From JBBSVE01 sp038233815 (GTDB lineage: Bacteria; Pseudomonadota; Alphaproteobacteria; Rhodobacterales; Rhodobacteraceae): 19,358 bases of DNA. Below the pieces are notes generated by a model. The model worked only from the letters and a program-made list of their open reading frames with translations. It ran no database searches and had not been told where the DNA came from. How positions within the stretch are numbered: the stretch's first letter is position 1; each line of letters opens with the position of its first letter. The DNA is taken from the NCBI GenBank assembly GCA_038233815.1, contig JBBSVE010000051.1:1-19358 (forward strand), in the 5' to 3' direction. A program made the position numbers and the translations under genes. Below are positions 5,957 through 13,545 of this stretch, in pieces.

Positions 5957-7486
5957 ATGACGCACCTTGAACCCTTCCGGCTGGCACGACGGCTTGTGCT
6001 GTCGTCCGTCGTCGCCCTGTCGCTTGGCGCGGTGCTGCCAGCCCCGATCTGGGCGCAGGACAGCAAGACGATCACGATCGCTTCGTCCAACGACGTCATC
6101 AGCCTCGATCCGCATCTGCTGGACTCGAACCACCCGACCGGGTCCGTGATCTGGTCGATCTTCGACAGCCTCGTGCGCCGCGCGCCCGACGGGTCCGCCG
6201 AACCCCGGCTGGCAACCTCGTGGGAGCGGGTCGACGACGTGACATGGCGCTTCCATCTGCGCGAGGGCGTGACCTTTACCAATGGCGAGCCATTCAATGC
6301 GGATTCCGTGCGCGTCAACTTTGCCCGGATGAATACCGCGCCGTTCTCGACCGTGCAGCAGTTGCACGACCAGACCGGGCTAAAGGACGTGCGCGTTGTC
6401 GACGACTACACCGTCGACCTTGTGACTGGGGCGCCGACCGTCAACATGCTCTACTGGCTGGCCGAAGCGTTTATCGGCGCGCCGAAATATATGACCGACA
6501 CTGCGCCCGACAAGGTCGCGCAGGAGCCTGTCGGATCTGGCCCCTACAAGCTCGGATCGTGGGATCGCGACGACCGCATGACGCTGGTGCGCAACGAGGG
6601 CTACTGGGGTGATTCACCCGACGCGGCAGAGATTGTCTTGCGGGTGATCCCCGAGATGTCGTCGCGGATCAACGAACTGCGGGCGGGCACCGTGGATGTC
6701 GTGGTGGACATCACCCCCGACGTCGCAGCACAGGCCGACAGCGACATTTCCTCGGCAGTCTATGTCGAGGGCCTGCGCAAGATGCACATGGGCATCAACC
6801 TGAAGGGCGAGCAGCCCGCGCTTCAGGATGTCAGGGTGCGTCAGGCGCTGAACTATGCGGTGGACGTGAATACTATCATCGACTCGTTGCTCGACGGCAA
6901 GACGGTGCCGCTCCCCTCGATCGTGAACCCGCCGAACAACAATCCCGATCTCAAACGCTTCGCCTATGATCCGGAAAAGGCCAAGGCGCTGATGGCCGAG
7001 GCCGGCTTTGCCGACGGGTTTCCGCTGACGATCCAGTATTCCACCCGCTTTGCCGGCGGCAAGGAGGTGTCCGAGGTGGTCGCCTCGTATCTCGACGCGA
7101 TCGGCATCAAGTCCACCATCGAGGCCGTGGAACTGGGCCAGTTCCGGCAAATGCTGGGCGGGGTCAGCACCAAGGGCATCTACTTCACGGGTTGGGCGGC
7201 CCTCATCAACCCGTCGGTCGAACTGGTCATCCTGACCTGCGGGCATGTCGACAATTCGTCGGGCTACTGCAATCCCGACTACGACGCGCTGGTGAAGAAG
7301 GCCTCGCAGACGCTGGATGATACGGAGCGGCAGAAACTGGAGTTCCAAGCACAGGAGATCGTCTGGAACGACGCGCCGTGGCTCTACCTCTGGCGGCTTC
7401 CGGTGGTGTTCGGCAAGTCGAACCGCGTGACCTACGACTTCCGCGCCGACAACTACGTCGAACCCTACCTGATGAAGGTCGAGTAA
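5957..7486 (+). CDS. ABC transporter substrate-binding protein, family 5 (peptide/Dpp-Opp type)
   Basis: A 509-residue periplasmic binding protein. A Sec signal peptide spans residues 1-33: basic RLARR, a hydrophobic core, and an I-W-A/Q cleavage site; there is no lipobox. The mature part has the SBP_bac_5 pattern: ITIASSNDVISLDPHLLD near the start, LVRRAPDGSAEPRLATSWE, then WRFHLREGVTFTNGEPFNADSV, the GSGPYKL signature, RNEGYWG, and the VRQALNYAVD segment. Length matches DppA/OppA-like proteins. Start ATG 5957 follows a strong GAGGAAG. The family binds peptides but also opines, chitobiose, nickel chelates and sugar conjugates, so the name does not fix the substrate. It supplies the importer encoded just downstream; a strong hairpin separates it from the first permease. 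Confidence 0.93.
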   Translation: MTHLEPFRLARRLVLSSVVALSLGAVLPAPIWAQDSKTITIASSNDVISLDPHLLDSNHPTGSVIWSIFDSLVRRAPDGSAEPRLATSWERVDDVTWRFHLREGVTFTNGEPFNADSVRVNFARMNTAPFSTVQQLHDQTGLKDVRVVDDYTVDLVTGAPTVNMLYWLAEAFIGAPKYMTDTAPDKVAQEPVGSGPYKLGSWDRDDRMTLVRNEGYWGDSPDAAEIVLRVIPEMSSRINELRAGTVDVVVDITPDVAAQADSDISSAVYVEGLRKMHMGINLKGEQPALQDVRVRQALNYAVDVNTIIDSLLDGKTVPLPSIVNPPNNNPDLKRFAYDPEKAKALMAEAGFADGFPLTIQYSTRFAGGKEVSEVVASYLDAIGIKSTIEAVELGQFRQMLGGVSTKGIYFTGWAALINPSVELVILTCGHVDNSSGYCNPDYDALVKKASQTLDDTERQKLEFQAQEIVWNDAPWLYLWRLPVVFGKSNRVTYDFRADNYVEPYLMKVE

Positions 7487-7507
7487 CCGGACCTCCGGTC
7501 AGTAGAA

Positions 7508-7536
7508 ATGCCCCCGGCAGACACTGCCGGGGGCAT
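7508..7536 (+). promoter_or_regulatory. Strong intercistronic hairpin between binding protein and permease
   Basis: ATGCCCCCGGCAG, loop ACA, CTGCCGGGGGCAT: a perfect 13-bp, very GC-rich stem in the 79-bp gap. No U tract follows, so it is more likely an mRNA-stabilising or partial-attenuation hairpin than a full terminator. This position, right after the binding-protein gene, is the usual place for elements that make binding protein more abundant than the membrane subunits. Confidence 0.75.
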
Positions 7537-7565
7537 CCGTCCCGACGAAAGCAGAACCCGCACCG

Positions 7566-8483
7566 ATGCTCCGTTTCCTTGCCCGCCGTCTTGCGATGGC
7601 CCTTGTCGTTCTGCTGATCGTGTCCTTCACGACCTTTGTCGTCGGCCATCTGACGGGCGATCCGGTAGACCTCATTGCCCCCGAGAATGCGTCTCGCGAG
7701 GCGAAGGAAGATCTGCGCGAACATCTGGGACTGAACAAGCCGCTGATGGTGCAGTACGGCAGTTATGTCTGGCGTGCGCTTCAGGGAGATCTGGGTTTCT
7801 CGTTCGTGCAGCAGGCTGCGGTCAGCGGTCTGATCGCCGAACGCCTGCCGGCGACGCTTCAACTGGCGCTCACCGGTTTCGTGCTGTCGATCCTGATCGC
7901 CGTGCCGCTCGGCATCTTCATTGCGCTGAACCGCAACACTTTGTGGGATTTTATCGCTACGTCCCTTGCGATGATCGGCCAGTCCGCGCCGAATTTCTGG
8001 ATCGGTCTCATGCTGATCGCGCTCTTTGCGGTGCAGTTGCGGCTTCTGCCTGTCTCCGGATACGGCGGCGTCAGCTACATCATTCTGCCTGCAATCACTA
8101 TCGCCCTGCAATCCGCGGCGCGACTGACCCGCCTGATGCGCGCCAGCATGCTTGAGGTGCTGAACGCAGACTATGTCCGCACCGCCCGTTCGAAGGGCCT
8201 GCGAGAGCGCAGCGTCTTGTGGGTCCATTCATTCCGCAATGCGATGATACCGGTCGTCACCATGGCCGGGCTTGAACTGGCAGAGCTGATCGGCGGGGCG
8301 TTCATCACCGAGACGATCTTTGCCTGGCCGGGCGTCGGACGGCTTGCGGTGAATGCCGTCTACCAAAGGGATTTTCCGCTGGTGCAAGGCGTCGTTCTCT
8401 TCGCCGCGGCGGCTTTTGTCGTCATCAACTTCCTTGTCGACCTGCTTTATGTCGTTATCGACCCGAGGGTGAAGCTCTCATGA
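7566..8483 (+). CDS. ABC transporter permease, DppB/OppB type
   Basis: A 305-residue inner-membrane permease. It starts with the family's FLARRLAMALVVLLIVSFTTF first membrane helix and then has the long periplasmic segment (DPVDLIAPENAS...LGLNKPLMVQYG..W..LQGDLGFS). Four to five further hydrophobic segments follow. The EAA cytoplasmic loop that docks the ATPase lies at ADYVRTARSKGLRER..., followed by FRNAMIPVVT. The C-terminus VIDPRVKL is typical. Length fits DppB (~305-340). Its stop overlaps the next start by 4 bases (ATGA), so it is translationally coupled to the second permease. Confidence 0.93.
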   Translation: MLRFLARRLAMALVVLLIVSFTTFVVGHLTGDPVDLIAPENASREAKEDLREHLGLNKPLMVQYGSYVWRALQGDLGFSFVQQAAVSGLIAERLPATLQLALTGFVLSILIAVPLGIFIALNRNTLWDFIATSLAMIGQSAPNFWIGLMLIALFAVQLRLLPVSGYGGVSYIILPAITIALQSAARLTRLMRASMLEVLNADYVRTARSKGLRERSVLWVHSFRNAMIPVVTMAGLELAELIGGAFITETIFAWPGVGRLAVNAVYQRDFPLVQGVVLFAAAAFVVINFLVDLLYVVIDPRVKLS

Positions 8484-9325
8484 GAGGCTTTCGCCCTGCG
8501 GGCCGCGACACGCTGGGCCTGATCGGCCTCGGCATCCTGCTGGCGGCTGTCGCCTGCGCGCTGCTGGCGCCATGGATTGCGCCCTTTGAACCCACCGCCA
8601 TCAATCTGCCGGCCCGGATGCGACCGCCGTTCTGGCTGGAGGGCGGATCGGTGGCGCATCTGCTGGGCACCGACAATCTCGGCCGTGACATGCTGTCCCG
8701 CGTGATCTTCGGCGCGCGGATTTCGCTGGCCGTGGGGGCTGCCGCCGTCGTGGTGGGGGCGGCGATCGGGTCCTCGATCGGAATCATTGCAGGATATTTT
8801 AGCGGCTGGGTCGATCTGATCCTGTCGGTGGTCATCAATGCGCAGCTTTCGTTTCCCTTCACGTTGCTGGCGATCTTCCTGCTTGCAACCCTCGGGGGCG
8901 GGTTCTGGCCGGTGGTGCTGGTGTTGGCCCTCGGGACATGGGTGAACTACGCGCGCGTGGTGCGCGGGCAGGTCATGTCGGTCAAGAACCAGGACTACGT
9001 TCATGCCGCAGTCAGCGTCGGCGTGCCGACCACGCGCCTTTTGCGTACAACCGTCCTTCCGAACACCGTGTCACCGATCATCGTCGTTGCCAGTTTTTCC
9101 ATGGCGCAGGCAATCCTGACCGAGGCTGCGCTGTCGTTCCTCGGCGTCGGGGTCGATGGTTCCAACCCGTCCTGGGGCACGATGCTGAACGACGGCCGCG
9201 CCTTCTTGCAAACCGCGTGGTGGCTGACGGCAATGCCGGGGATCGCGATCGCGCTGACCGTGCTGGGCGGCAACCTGTGCGGCGACTGGCTGCAGGACCG
9301 GTTCAACCCGAAGGTCGGCGGATGA
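8480..9325 (+). CDS. ABC transporter permease, DppC/OppC type
   Basis: A 281-residue inner-membrane permease pairing with the DppB-type subunit. Visible markers are the LLGTDNLGRDMLSRVIFGARISL motif, characteristic of DppC/OppC proteins, then hydrophobic helices, and the EAA loop QDYVHAAVSVGVPTTRLLRTTVLPN. The C-terminal SFLGVGVDGSNPSWGTMLNDGR segment and CGDWLQDRFNPK are also typical. The N-terminal tail is short but the first membrane helix (LGLIGLGILLAAVACALLAPW) is present. It overlaps the preceding and following genes by 4 bases each. Confidence 0.93.
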   Translation: MRGFRPAGRDTLGLIGLGILLAAVACALLAPWIAPFEPTAINLPARMRPPFWLEGGSVAHLLGTDNLGRDMLSRVIFGARISLAVGAAAVVVGAAIGSSIGIIAGYFSGWVDLILSVVINAQLSFPFTLLAIFLLATLGGGFWPVVLVLALGTWVNYARVVRGQVMSVKNQDYVHAAVSVGVPTTRLLRTTVLPNTVSPIIVVASFSMAQAILTEAALSFLGVGVDGSNPSWGTMLNDGRAFLQTAWWLTAMPGIAIALTVLGGNLCGDWLQDRFNPKVGG

Positions 9326-10302
9326 GCGGCGCGCTTCTCGACATCGCCGATCTGACGGTGCGGTTCCAGCGGCGCGGACGGACGATCCATGCCGTGCGCG
9401 GACTCTCCCTCCGGATACAGCCGGGCGAGGTCGTGGGGCTCGTGGGCGAAAGCGGTTCGGGCAAGTCGGTCGCGGTGATGGCCGCGGCGCGCTTGCTCGA
9501 CGAAAAGCTGGCCCGGATCGAGGCGACCCGGCTGGATCTCGATGGCCGCCCGGTGCTGGACATGACCCGGCGCCAGCTCGAGGCGTTGCGGGGACCCGTC
9601 GTGTCCTACATCTTTCAGGATCCGCTCAGCAGCCTGAACCCGGTCCTGACGGTCGGGCGGCAACTGTCCGAAGGGCTGCGGCGCCATCGGGGGCTTTCGC
9701 GGGCCGACGCACGGGCCGCAGCGCTCGACCTGCTCGGTCAGGTCGGTATCCCGGCACCGGAACTGCGTGTGGCGCAGTATCCGCATCAGGCGTCGGGCGG
9801 GATGCGGCAGCGCATGATGATCGCCATGGCGCTGGCGCTCCGCCCGAAACTGCTGATCGCGGATGAGCCCACGACCGCGCTCGATGTCACCGTCCAGGCC
9901 GATATCATCCGGCTGGTGCAGCGCATCCAGGCCGAGATCGGGATGGCGATGATCTGGGTCACGCACGATCTGGCGCTGCTGGCGCGGGTCGCGGGCCGGA
10001 TCCTTGTCATGTATGGCGGCCGGATCGTCGAGGATGCGCCGAGCGCGCAGCTCTACGCCGCCCCGGCGCATCCCTATACGCGGGGACTGCTCGATTCCAC
10101 ATCGCGCTTCGACGTTCCGTTTCGCGACCAGCAACCCATTCCCGGCAATCCGCCGGATCCCTCGCAGGTGCTGAACGCCTGCGCTTTCGAGCCCCGCTGC
10201 CCGCGTGCGACCGACATCTGCCGCGCGCAGCTGCCGCCACTCGAGGCCGATGCGACGGGGCGCAGCGTCGCCTGCTTTCATCCGCTGGAGGGCGGTTCAT
10301 GA
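9322..10302 (+). CDS. ABC transporter ATP-binding protein, DppD/OppD type
   Basis: A 326-residue cytoplasmic ATPase subunit. Walker A is GESGSGKS at residues 42-49, the Q-loop is IFQDPLSSLNP, the signature reads ASGGMRQR where LSGGMRQR is usual, Walker B is LLIADEPTTALD, and the switch histidine is in WVTHDLALLA. The C-terminal oligopeptide-transporter extension is present (HPYTRGLLDS, then CAFEPRCPRATDIC with its cysteine pattern). The L-to-A change at the first signature position is conservative in size and spares the glycines, so activity is expected. It starts in the ATGA overlap with the DppC-type permease and ends in one with the DppF-type ATPase. Confidence 0.93.
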   Translation: MSGALLDIADLTVRFQRRGRTIHAVRGLSLRIQPGEVVGLVGESGSGKSVAVMAAARLLDEKLARIEATRLDLDGRPVLDMTRRQLEALRGPVVSYIFQDPLSSLNPVLTVGRQLSEGLRRHRGLSRADARAAALDLLGQVGIPAPELRVAQYPHQASGGMRQRMMIAMALALRPKLLIADEPTTALDVTVQADIIRLVQRIQAEIGMAMIWVTHDLALLARVAGRILVMYGGRIVEDAPSAQLYAAPAHPYTRGLLDSTSRFDVPFRDQQPIPGNPPDPSQVLNACAFEPRCPRATDICRAQLPPLEADATGRSVACFHPLEGGS

Positions 10303-11333
10303 CCGACCGTCCCGTCCTCGTCGAGGCGAAGGAACTTTCCGTGACCTTCGCGCTTCGCAAGCCTCTCTTCTCACGCGGCCCCGCCCCGCTCGTGCAGGCC
10401 GTTCGCAACGTCTCGCTCGCCATCCGTCAGGGAGAGACCGTGGCGCTCGTCGGTGAAAGCGGCTGCGGCAAGTCCACGCTCGGGCGGGCGATGATCCGGA
10501 CGGCACCCATCGCCGGGGGGCGGCTCAATTTCCGGGACCGGGACATCACCAGCCTGTCGGGCGAGCCTCTGCGGCGCGCGCGATCCGATTTCCAGATGAT
10601 TTTTCAGGATCCCTATTCCTCGCTCAACCCCAAGGCACGGATCTTCGACGCTTTGGCGGAGGCATTGGTGGTGCATGGCAGCGGCTCCCGCCGGGAGGTC
10701 CGCGAAAAGGTCGACGAGATTTTGGATGCCGTCGGACTCGATTCGTCTTTCGGCAACCGCTTTCCGCATGAATTCTCCGGTGGGCAGCGTCAGCGCGTCG
10801 CCATCGCCCGCGCGGTGATCCTACGCCCTGATTTCATCGTCGCGGATGAGCCGCTGTCGGCGCTGGACGTGTCGATGCAGCTACAGATCCTGCGGCTGTT
10901 CGACGACCTGCGGCAACGCTTCTCGCTGACCTATCTGTTCATCTCGCACGATCTGGCGCGGGTGTTCAGCTTCGCCGACCGCGTCGCCGTGATGTATCTT
11001 GGCCAACTCGTGGAAATCGGTCCCGCGCAGGCTCTGATAGCCCATGCCCGCCACCCCTATACGCAGGCATTGCTGGCGGCGGCCCCCTCCCCCGATCCGG
11101 CGGTGGAGGCGACGCGCGAGGTGCCCGTCCTGACCGGCGAGATCCCGAGCCCTGCGCGCCCTCCGCCCGGGTGTCGCTTTCACACCCGCTGTCCCATCGC
11201 CATGCCCGTCTGCAGGACCATCGACCCCGCGATGACGGATTTCGGCATGGGCCACACAGCGGCCTGCCATGCCGCCGACCCGTCGGGACCGAGCGCGCCC
11301 CGTCACGAACCGCCCATTGAAGCAAGGACCTGA
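10299..11333 (+). CDS. ABC transporter ATP-binding protein, DppF/OppF type
   Basis: A 344-residue second ATPase of the importer. Walker A is GESGCGKS (residues 52-59), Q-loop MIFQDPYSSLNPK, signature FSGGQRQR, Walker B FIVADEPLSALD, switch FISHDLARV. The peptide-transporter C-terminal extension follows (HPYTQALLAAAPSPDP, then GCRFHTRCPIAMPVC). The last ~22 codons lie inside the first copy of a 93-bp tandem repeat. The second copy comes after the stop and repeats these codons outside this gene. The protein itself is intact. Confidence 0.93.
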   Translation: MTDRPVLVEAKELSVTFALRKPLFSRGPAPLVQAVRNVSLAIRQGETVALVGESGCGKSTLGRAMIRTAPIAGGRLNFRDRDITSLSGEPLRRARSDFQMIFQDPYSSLNPKARIFDALAEALVVHGSGSRREVREKVDEILDAVGLDSSFGNRFPHEFSGGQRQRVAIARAVILRPDFIVADEPLSALDVSMQLQILRLFDDLRQRFSLTYLFISHDLARVFSFADRVAVMYLGQLVEIGPAQALIAHARHPYTQALLAAAPSPDPAVEATREVPVLTGEIPSPARPPPGCRFHTRCPIAMPVCRTIDPAMTDFGMGHTAACHAADPSGPSAPRHEPPIEART

Positions 11334-11452
11334 CCCGTGACCGACACCACGTTCCCCCCCCATGCCGCCGACCCGTCGGGACCGAGCGCGCCCCGTCACG
11401 AACCGCCCATTGAAGCAAGGACCTGACCCGTGACCGATACCACGTTCCCCCC
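11267..11452 (+). repeat. 93-bp tandem direct duplication at the ATPase/SIS gene junction
   Basis: Positions 11267-11359 and 11360-11452 are two head-to-tail copies of 93 bp that differ at one base (C at 11345, T at 11438). The unit contains the ATPase 3' end, its TGA, an AAGGA ribosome-binding site, a GTG start and the first codons of the SIS gene. CCATGCCG occurs at each unit start (11267, 11360) and again right after the second copy (11453-11460), so replication slippage or recombination between short repeats explains the duplication. Confidence 0.95.
11337..11426 (+). pseudogene. Aborted duplicate 5' end of the SIS gene (29-codon ORF)
   Basis: The upstream repeat copy keeps a full AAGGA-N8-GTG initiation site and the first codons MTDTTFPPHA of the SIS gene. 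It then runs into the duplicated ATPase tail (…PIEART) and stops at the duplicated TGA, 3 bases ahead of the real GTG start at 11430. If translated it is a 29-residue leader peptide whose termination could re-initiate at the true start, so it might tune SIS translation. It is most simply a by-product of the duplication. Confidence 0.6.
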
Positions 11453-12593
11453 CCATGCCGACGAAATCAGGAAGGCGATGGACAGTGCGCTGAACTACGA
11501 TGCCCTCGTCGGGACCGTGAATGCGACGGTGATGCAGGCGCTAGCCAATCCGCGCATCGCGGGGGCCAAGCGGCTTTTTCTCGCAGGATCGGGCGACAGC
11601 TATTTTTCCGCCCTGTCGGCGGCCCCGGCGCTGGCGCGCTGGACCGGCCTGCCGGTGCAGGCGCTGACCGCGATGGAACTTGCGCGCTATCAGATCCCGC
11701 TTCTCGGCGAGGGCGATGTGGTCGTCAGCATTTCCAACTCCGGCTCCTCCTCCCGCGCGCGCGAATGCGTGGCGCTGGCGAAGAGCAAGGGGCTGGCAAC
11801 TCTCGGGATCACCGGGTCGCTGACCGGGCCGCTGGCGACGAGCGCCGATGCCATCGTGCATCGCCCGGTCGGCGATCTTGCGGGCATCCCCGAAAGCTAT
11901 GGCCGCTGCTTTCTGAACTTCGTCGAATATGTTGCGGTTCTTCAGGCGCTCTACACGTTTGGGATCGAGCTTGGGGCGATGCGCGGCCATCTGGACGCTG
12001 GAACGGCGACAAGTCTGCGCGCCGATCTCCGCGCCTCGGTCGAATGGTTGCCCGAGACCGCCGCCACCATCGACGCGACGGCGCGCGACGTGGCGCAGAA
12101 GATCCTTGGCGTAGATACCGTGTTTGCCATCGGCGCGGGTCCGAGCCGGGGGACGGCGGCCTACAGTGCGGCCAAGTTCCATGAACAGATGCCGATCAAC
12201 GGCGTCCATCAGGATCTCGAGGAGTGGGCACATCTGGAGTATTTCCTGACGTATTTCTCGTGGCGCGAACGATCGGTGGTGTTCGTCATTGCGCCTCCCG
12301 GCAACAGTGCCGACCGCGCGGAGGAGATCGTACGGGGAATGGCGGGCGCGGGCGGGCGGGCCCTGCTGGTGGCGCCCGCGTCCGCTGACGCCACGGACGC
12401 GTTCGCGCATTTCGCGATGCCGGACGGGCTGGGCGATCTGCTGTCACCCATGGTCTATCATCTGCCCGCGCAGCTTGTCGTGCTCTACATGGCTCAGCTT
12501 TCGGGGATCGCCTCCATCCCGCTGCGCAGGACGGACGGTTTCGCGCTGATCTCCGCCAGCACGCTGCGCGAGGATGCGGGGACGCTGGCGTGA
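11430..12593 (+). CDS. SIS-domain sugar-phosphate isomerase/deglycase-like protein (module B)
   Basis: A 387-residue double-SIS protein related to the one at 2299. SIS domain 1: RLFLAGSGDSYFSALSAAPAL, then VVSISNSGSSSRARECVALAKSKG, the S-N-S-G-x-S phosphosugar loop of the GlmS/FrlB group. SIS domain 2: VFAIGAGPSRGTAAYSAAKFHEQ, then QDLEEWAHLEYF, where glutamates and histidine match the catalytic E-E-x-x-H region. No glutaminase domain. The start is GTG 11430 with AAGGA 8 bases upstream, in the downstream copy of the 93-bp repeat. Its stop overlaps the PfkB start (GTGA), so the two proteins are coupled. The better-conserved serine loop compared with module A suggests this copy is the more canonical one. 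Likely splits or isomerises the kinase product; exact reaction unknown. Confidence 0.85.
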   Translation: MTDTTFPPHADEIRKAMDSALNYDALVGTVNATVMQALANPRIAGAKRLFLAGSGDSYFSALSAAPALARWTGLPVQALTAMELARYQIPLLGEGDVVVSISNSGSSSRARECVALAKSKGLATLGITGSLTGPLATSADAIVHRPVGDLAGIPESYGRCFLNFVEYVAVLQALYTFGIELGAMRGHLDAGTATSLRADLRASVEWLPETAATIDATARDVAQKILGVDTVFAIGAGPSRGTAAYSAAKFHEQMPINGVHQDLEEWAHLEYFLTYFSWRERSVVFVIAPPGNSADRAEEIVRGMAGAGGRALLVAPASADATDAFAHFAMPDGLGDLLSPMVYHLPAQLVVLYMAQLSGIASIPLRRTDGFALISASTLREDAGTLA

Positions 12594-13543
12594 CGGACCG
12601 TCCCGACCTTCTGATACTCGGTCAGGTGACGGTCGATCATGTCGTGCCCGCGACCCCCGGCCCCTGGCGCGCGCAGATGGGGGGCAACGCGATCTTCGCC
12701 GCCGCAGGGGCGCGTCTGTGGATCGATCCGGCGCGGATCGGCGTGACCCTGCGGCGCGGCACCGGCTTCGGTTTCGACGTGGAGGGGATGCTCGCGCGGG
12801 CGGGGATCACCCATGTCTGTTGCCGCGACGTGAACCTGCCACACCTGACCGAATGGATCGTCTATGAGACCGACGGATCGCGGCGTTGCCTACCGCGCAA
12901 TGCAGGGCTGACGCATATCGGCTCCGAAGGCGATCCGGGCGACGCCGAGACTTACCTCGACTACCTGCTCGACTTTTCGCCCGAGGCATCCGATCTCCCG
13001 GCGGATTGGCTGCCCGCCAAGGCGCTCCATCTCGGGCCGCAGGTTCGGGACCGGAGCCCGCGCAGTCTCGCGTCGCTCAAGGACCGGGTAGGATACATCT
13101 CGGTCGACCCCTCGCCCTACCTTGCCAAGGCGCTGGATGCGGGCGGACTCGCGGACATCTTGCGCGGCGCGGATGCGATCCTGCCCAGCGAGATGGAAAG
13201 CGCCCATATCGCCGGCGATGACTGGGACGGGGCAGCCCGCGCGCTGGTCGCGGCGGGGTTCCCGGAGGTCATCATAAAGCGGGGCGGAGCGGATGTAGTC
13301 CTCGCGCACGGCGACAGCGTCACCCGGATCGCCGTACCGCCCGCCCCGGTGGTGGACACCACCGGCGCGGGCGATGCGTTCGGCGGCGCGTATTGCGCCT
13401 GCCGGATGGCCGGCCTGCCACCGGAGGAGGCTGCACGCCGCGCGATCGTCGCGGCCGGAATGGTGATCGGATGCAACGGCGCGGACGCGGCCCTCGCCCT
13501 GTCGCCCACGGAAGCCGCGCGCAGGCGGGACGCGATGGGATGA
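12590..13543 (+). CDS. PfkB-family sugar kinase (module B)
   Basis: A 317-residue ribokinase/PfkB-type kinase. It begins DLLILGQVTVDHVV, has MGGNAIFAAAGARLW as the substrate-side glycine motif, a lid-like region (TEWIVYETDGSRRCLPRN), IKRGGADVVL, and the active-site motif DTTGAGDAFGG at residues 256-266 with D262 as catalytic base. Length is normal. The GTG start overlaps the SIS stop, and the gene ends 2 bp before the stop of the convergent minus-strand gene. As in module A, the SIS partner suggests a FrlD/FraD-like kinase for a sugar-amine conjugate, but nucleoside or simple ketose kinase activity is possible. Confidence 0.88.
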   Translation: MTDRPDLLILGQVTVDHVVPATPGPWRAQMGGNAIFAAAGARLWIDPARIGVTLRRGTGFGFDVEGMLARAGITHVCCRDVNLPHLTEWIVYETDGSRRCLPRNAGLTHIGSEGDPGDAETYLDYLLDFSPEASDLPADWLPAKALHLGPQVRDRSPRSLASLKDRVGYISVDPSPYLAKALDAGGLADILRGADAILPSEMESAHIAGDDWDGAARALVAAGFPEVIIKRGGADVVLAHGDSVTRIAVPPAPVVDTTGAGDAFGGAYCACRMAGLPPEEAARRAIVAAGMVIGCNGADAALALSPTEAARRRDAMG

Positions 13544-13545
13544 TC

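Noticed and set aside
9001..10281. 426-codon open frame on the minus strand
   Set aside because: Shadow of the DppC/DppD-type genes, both of which carry all expected motifs.
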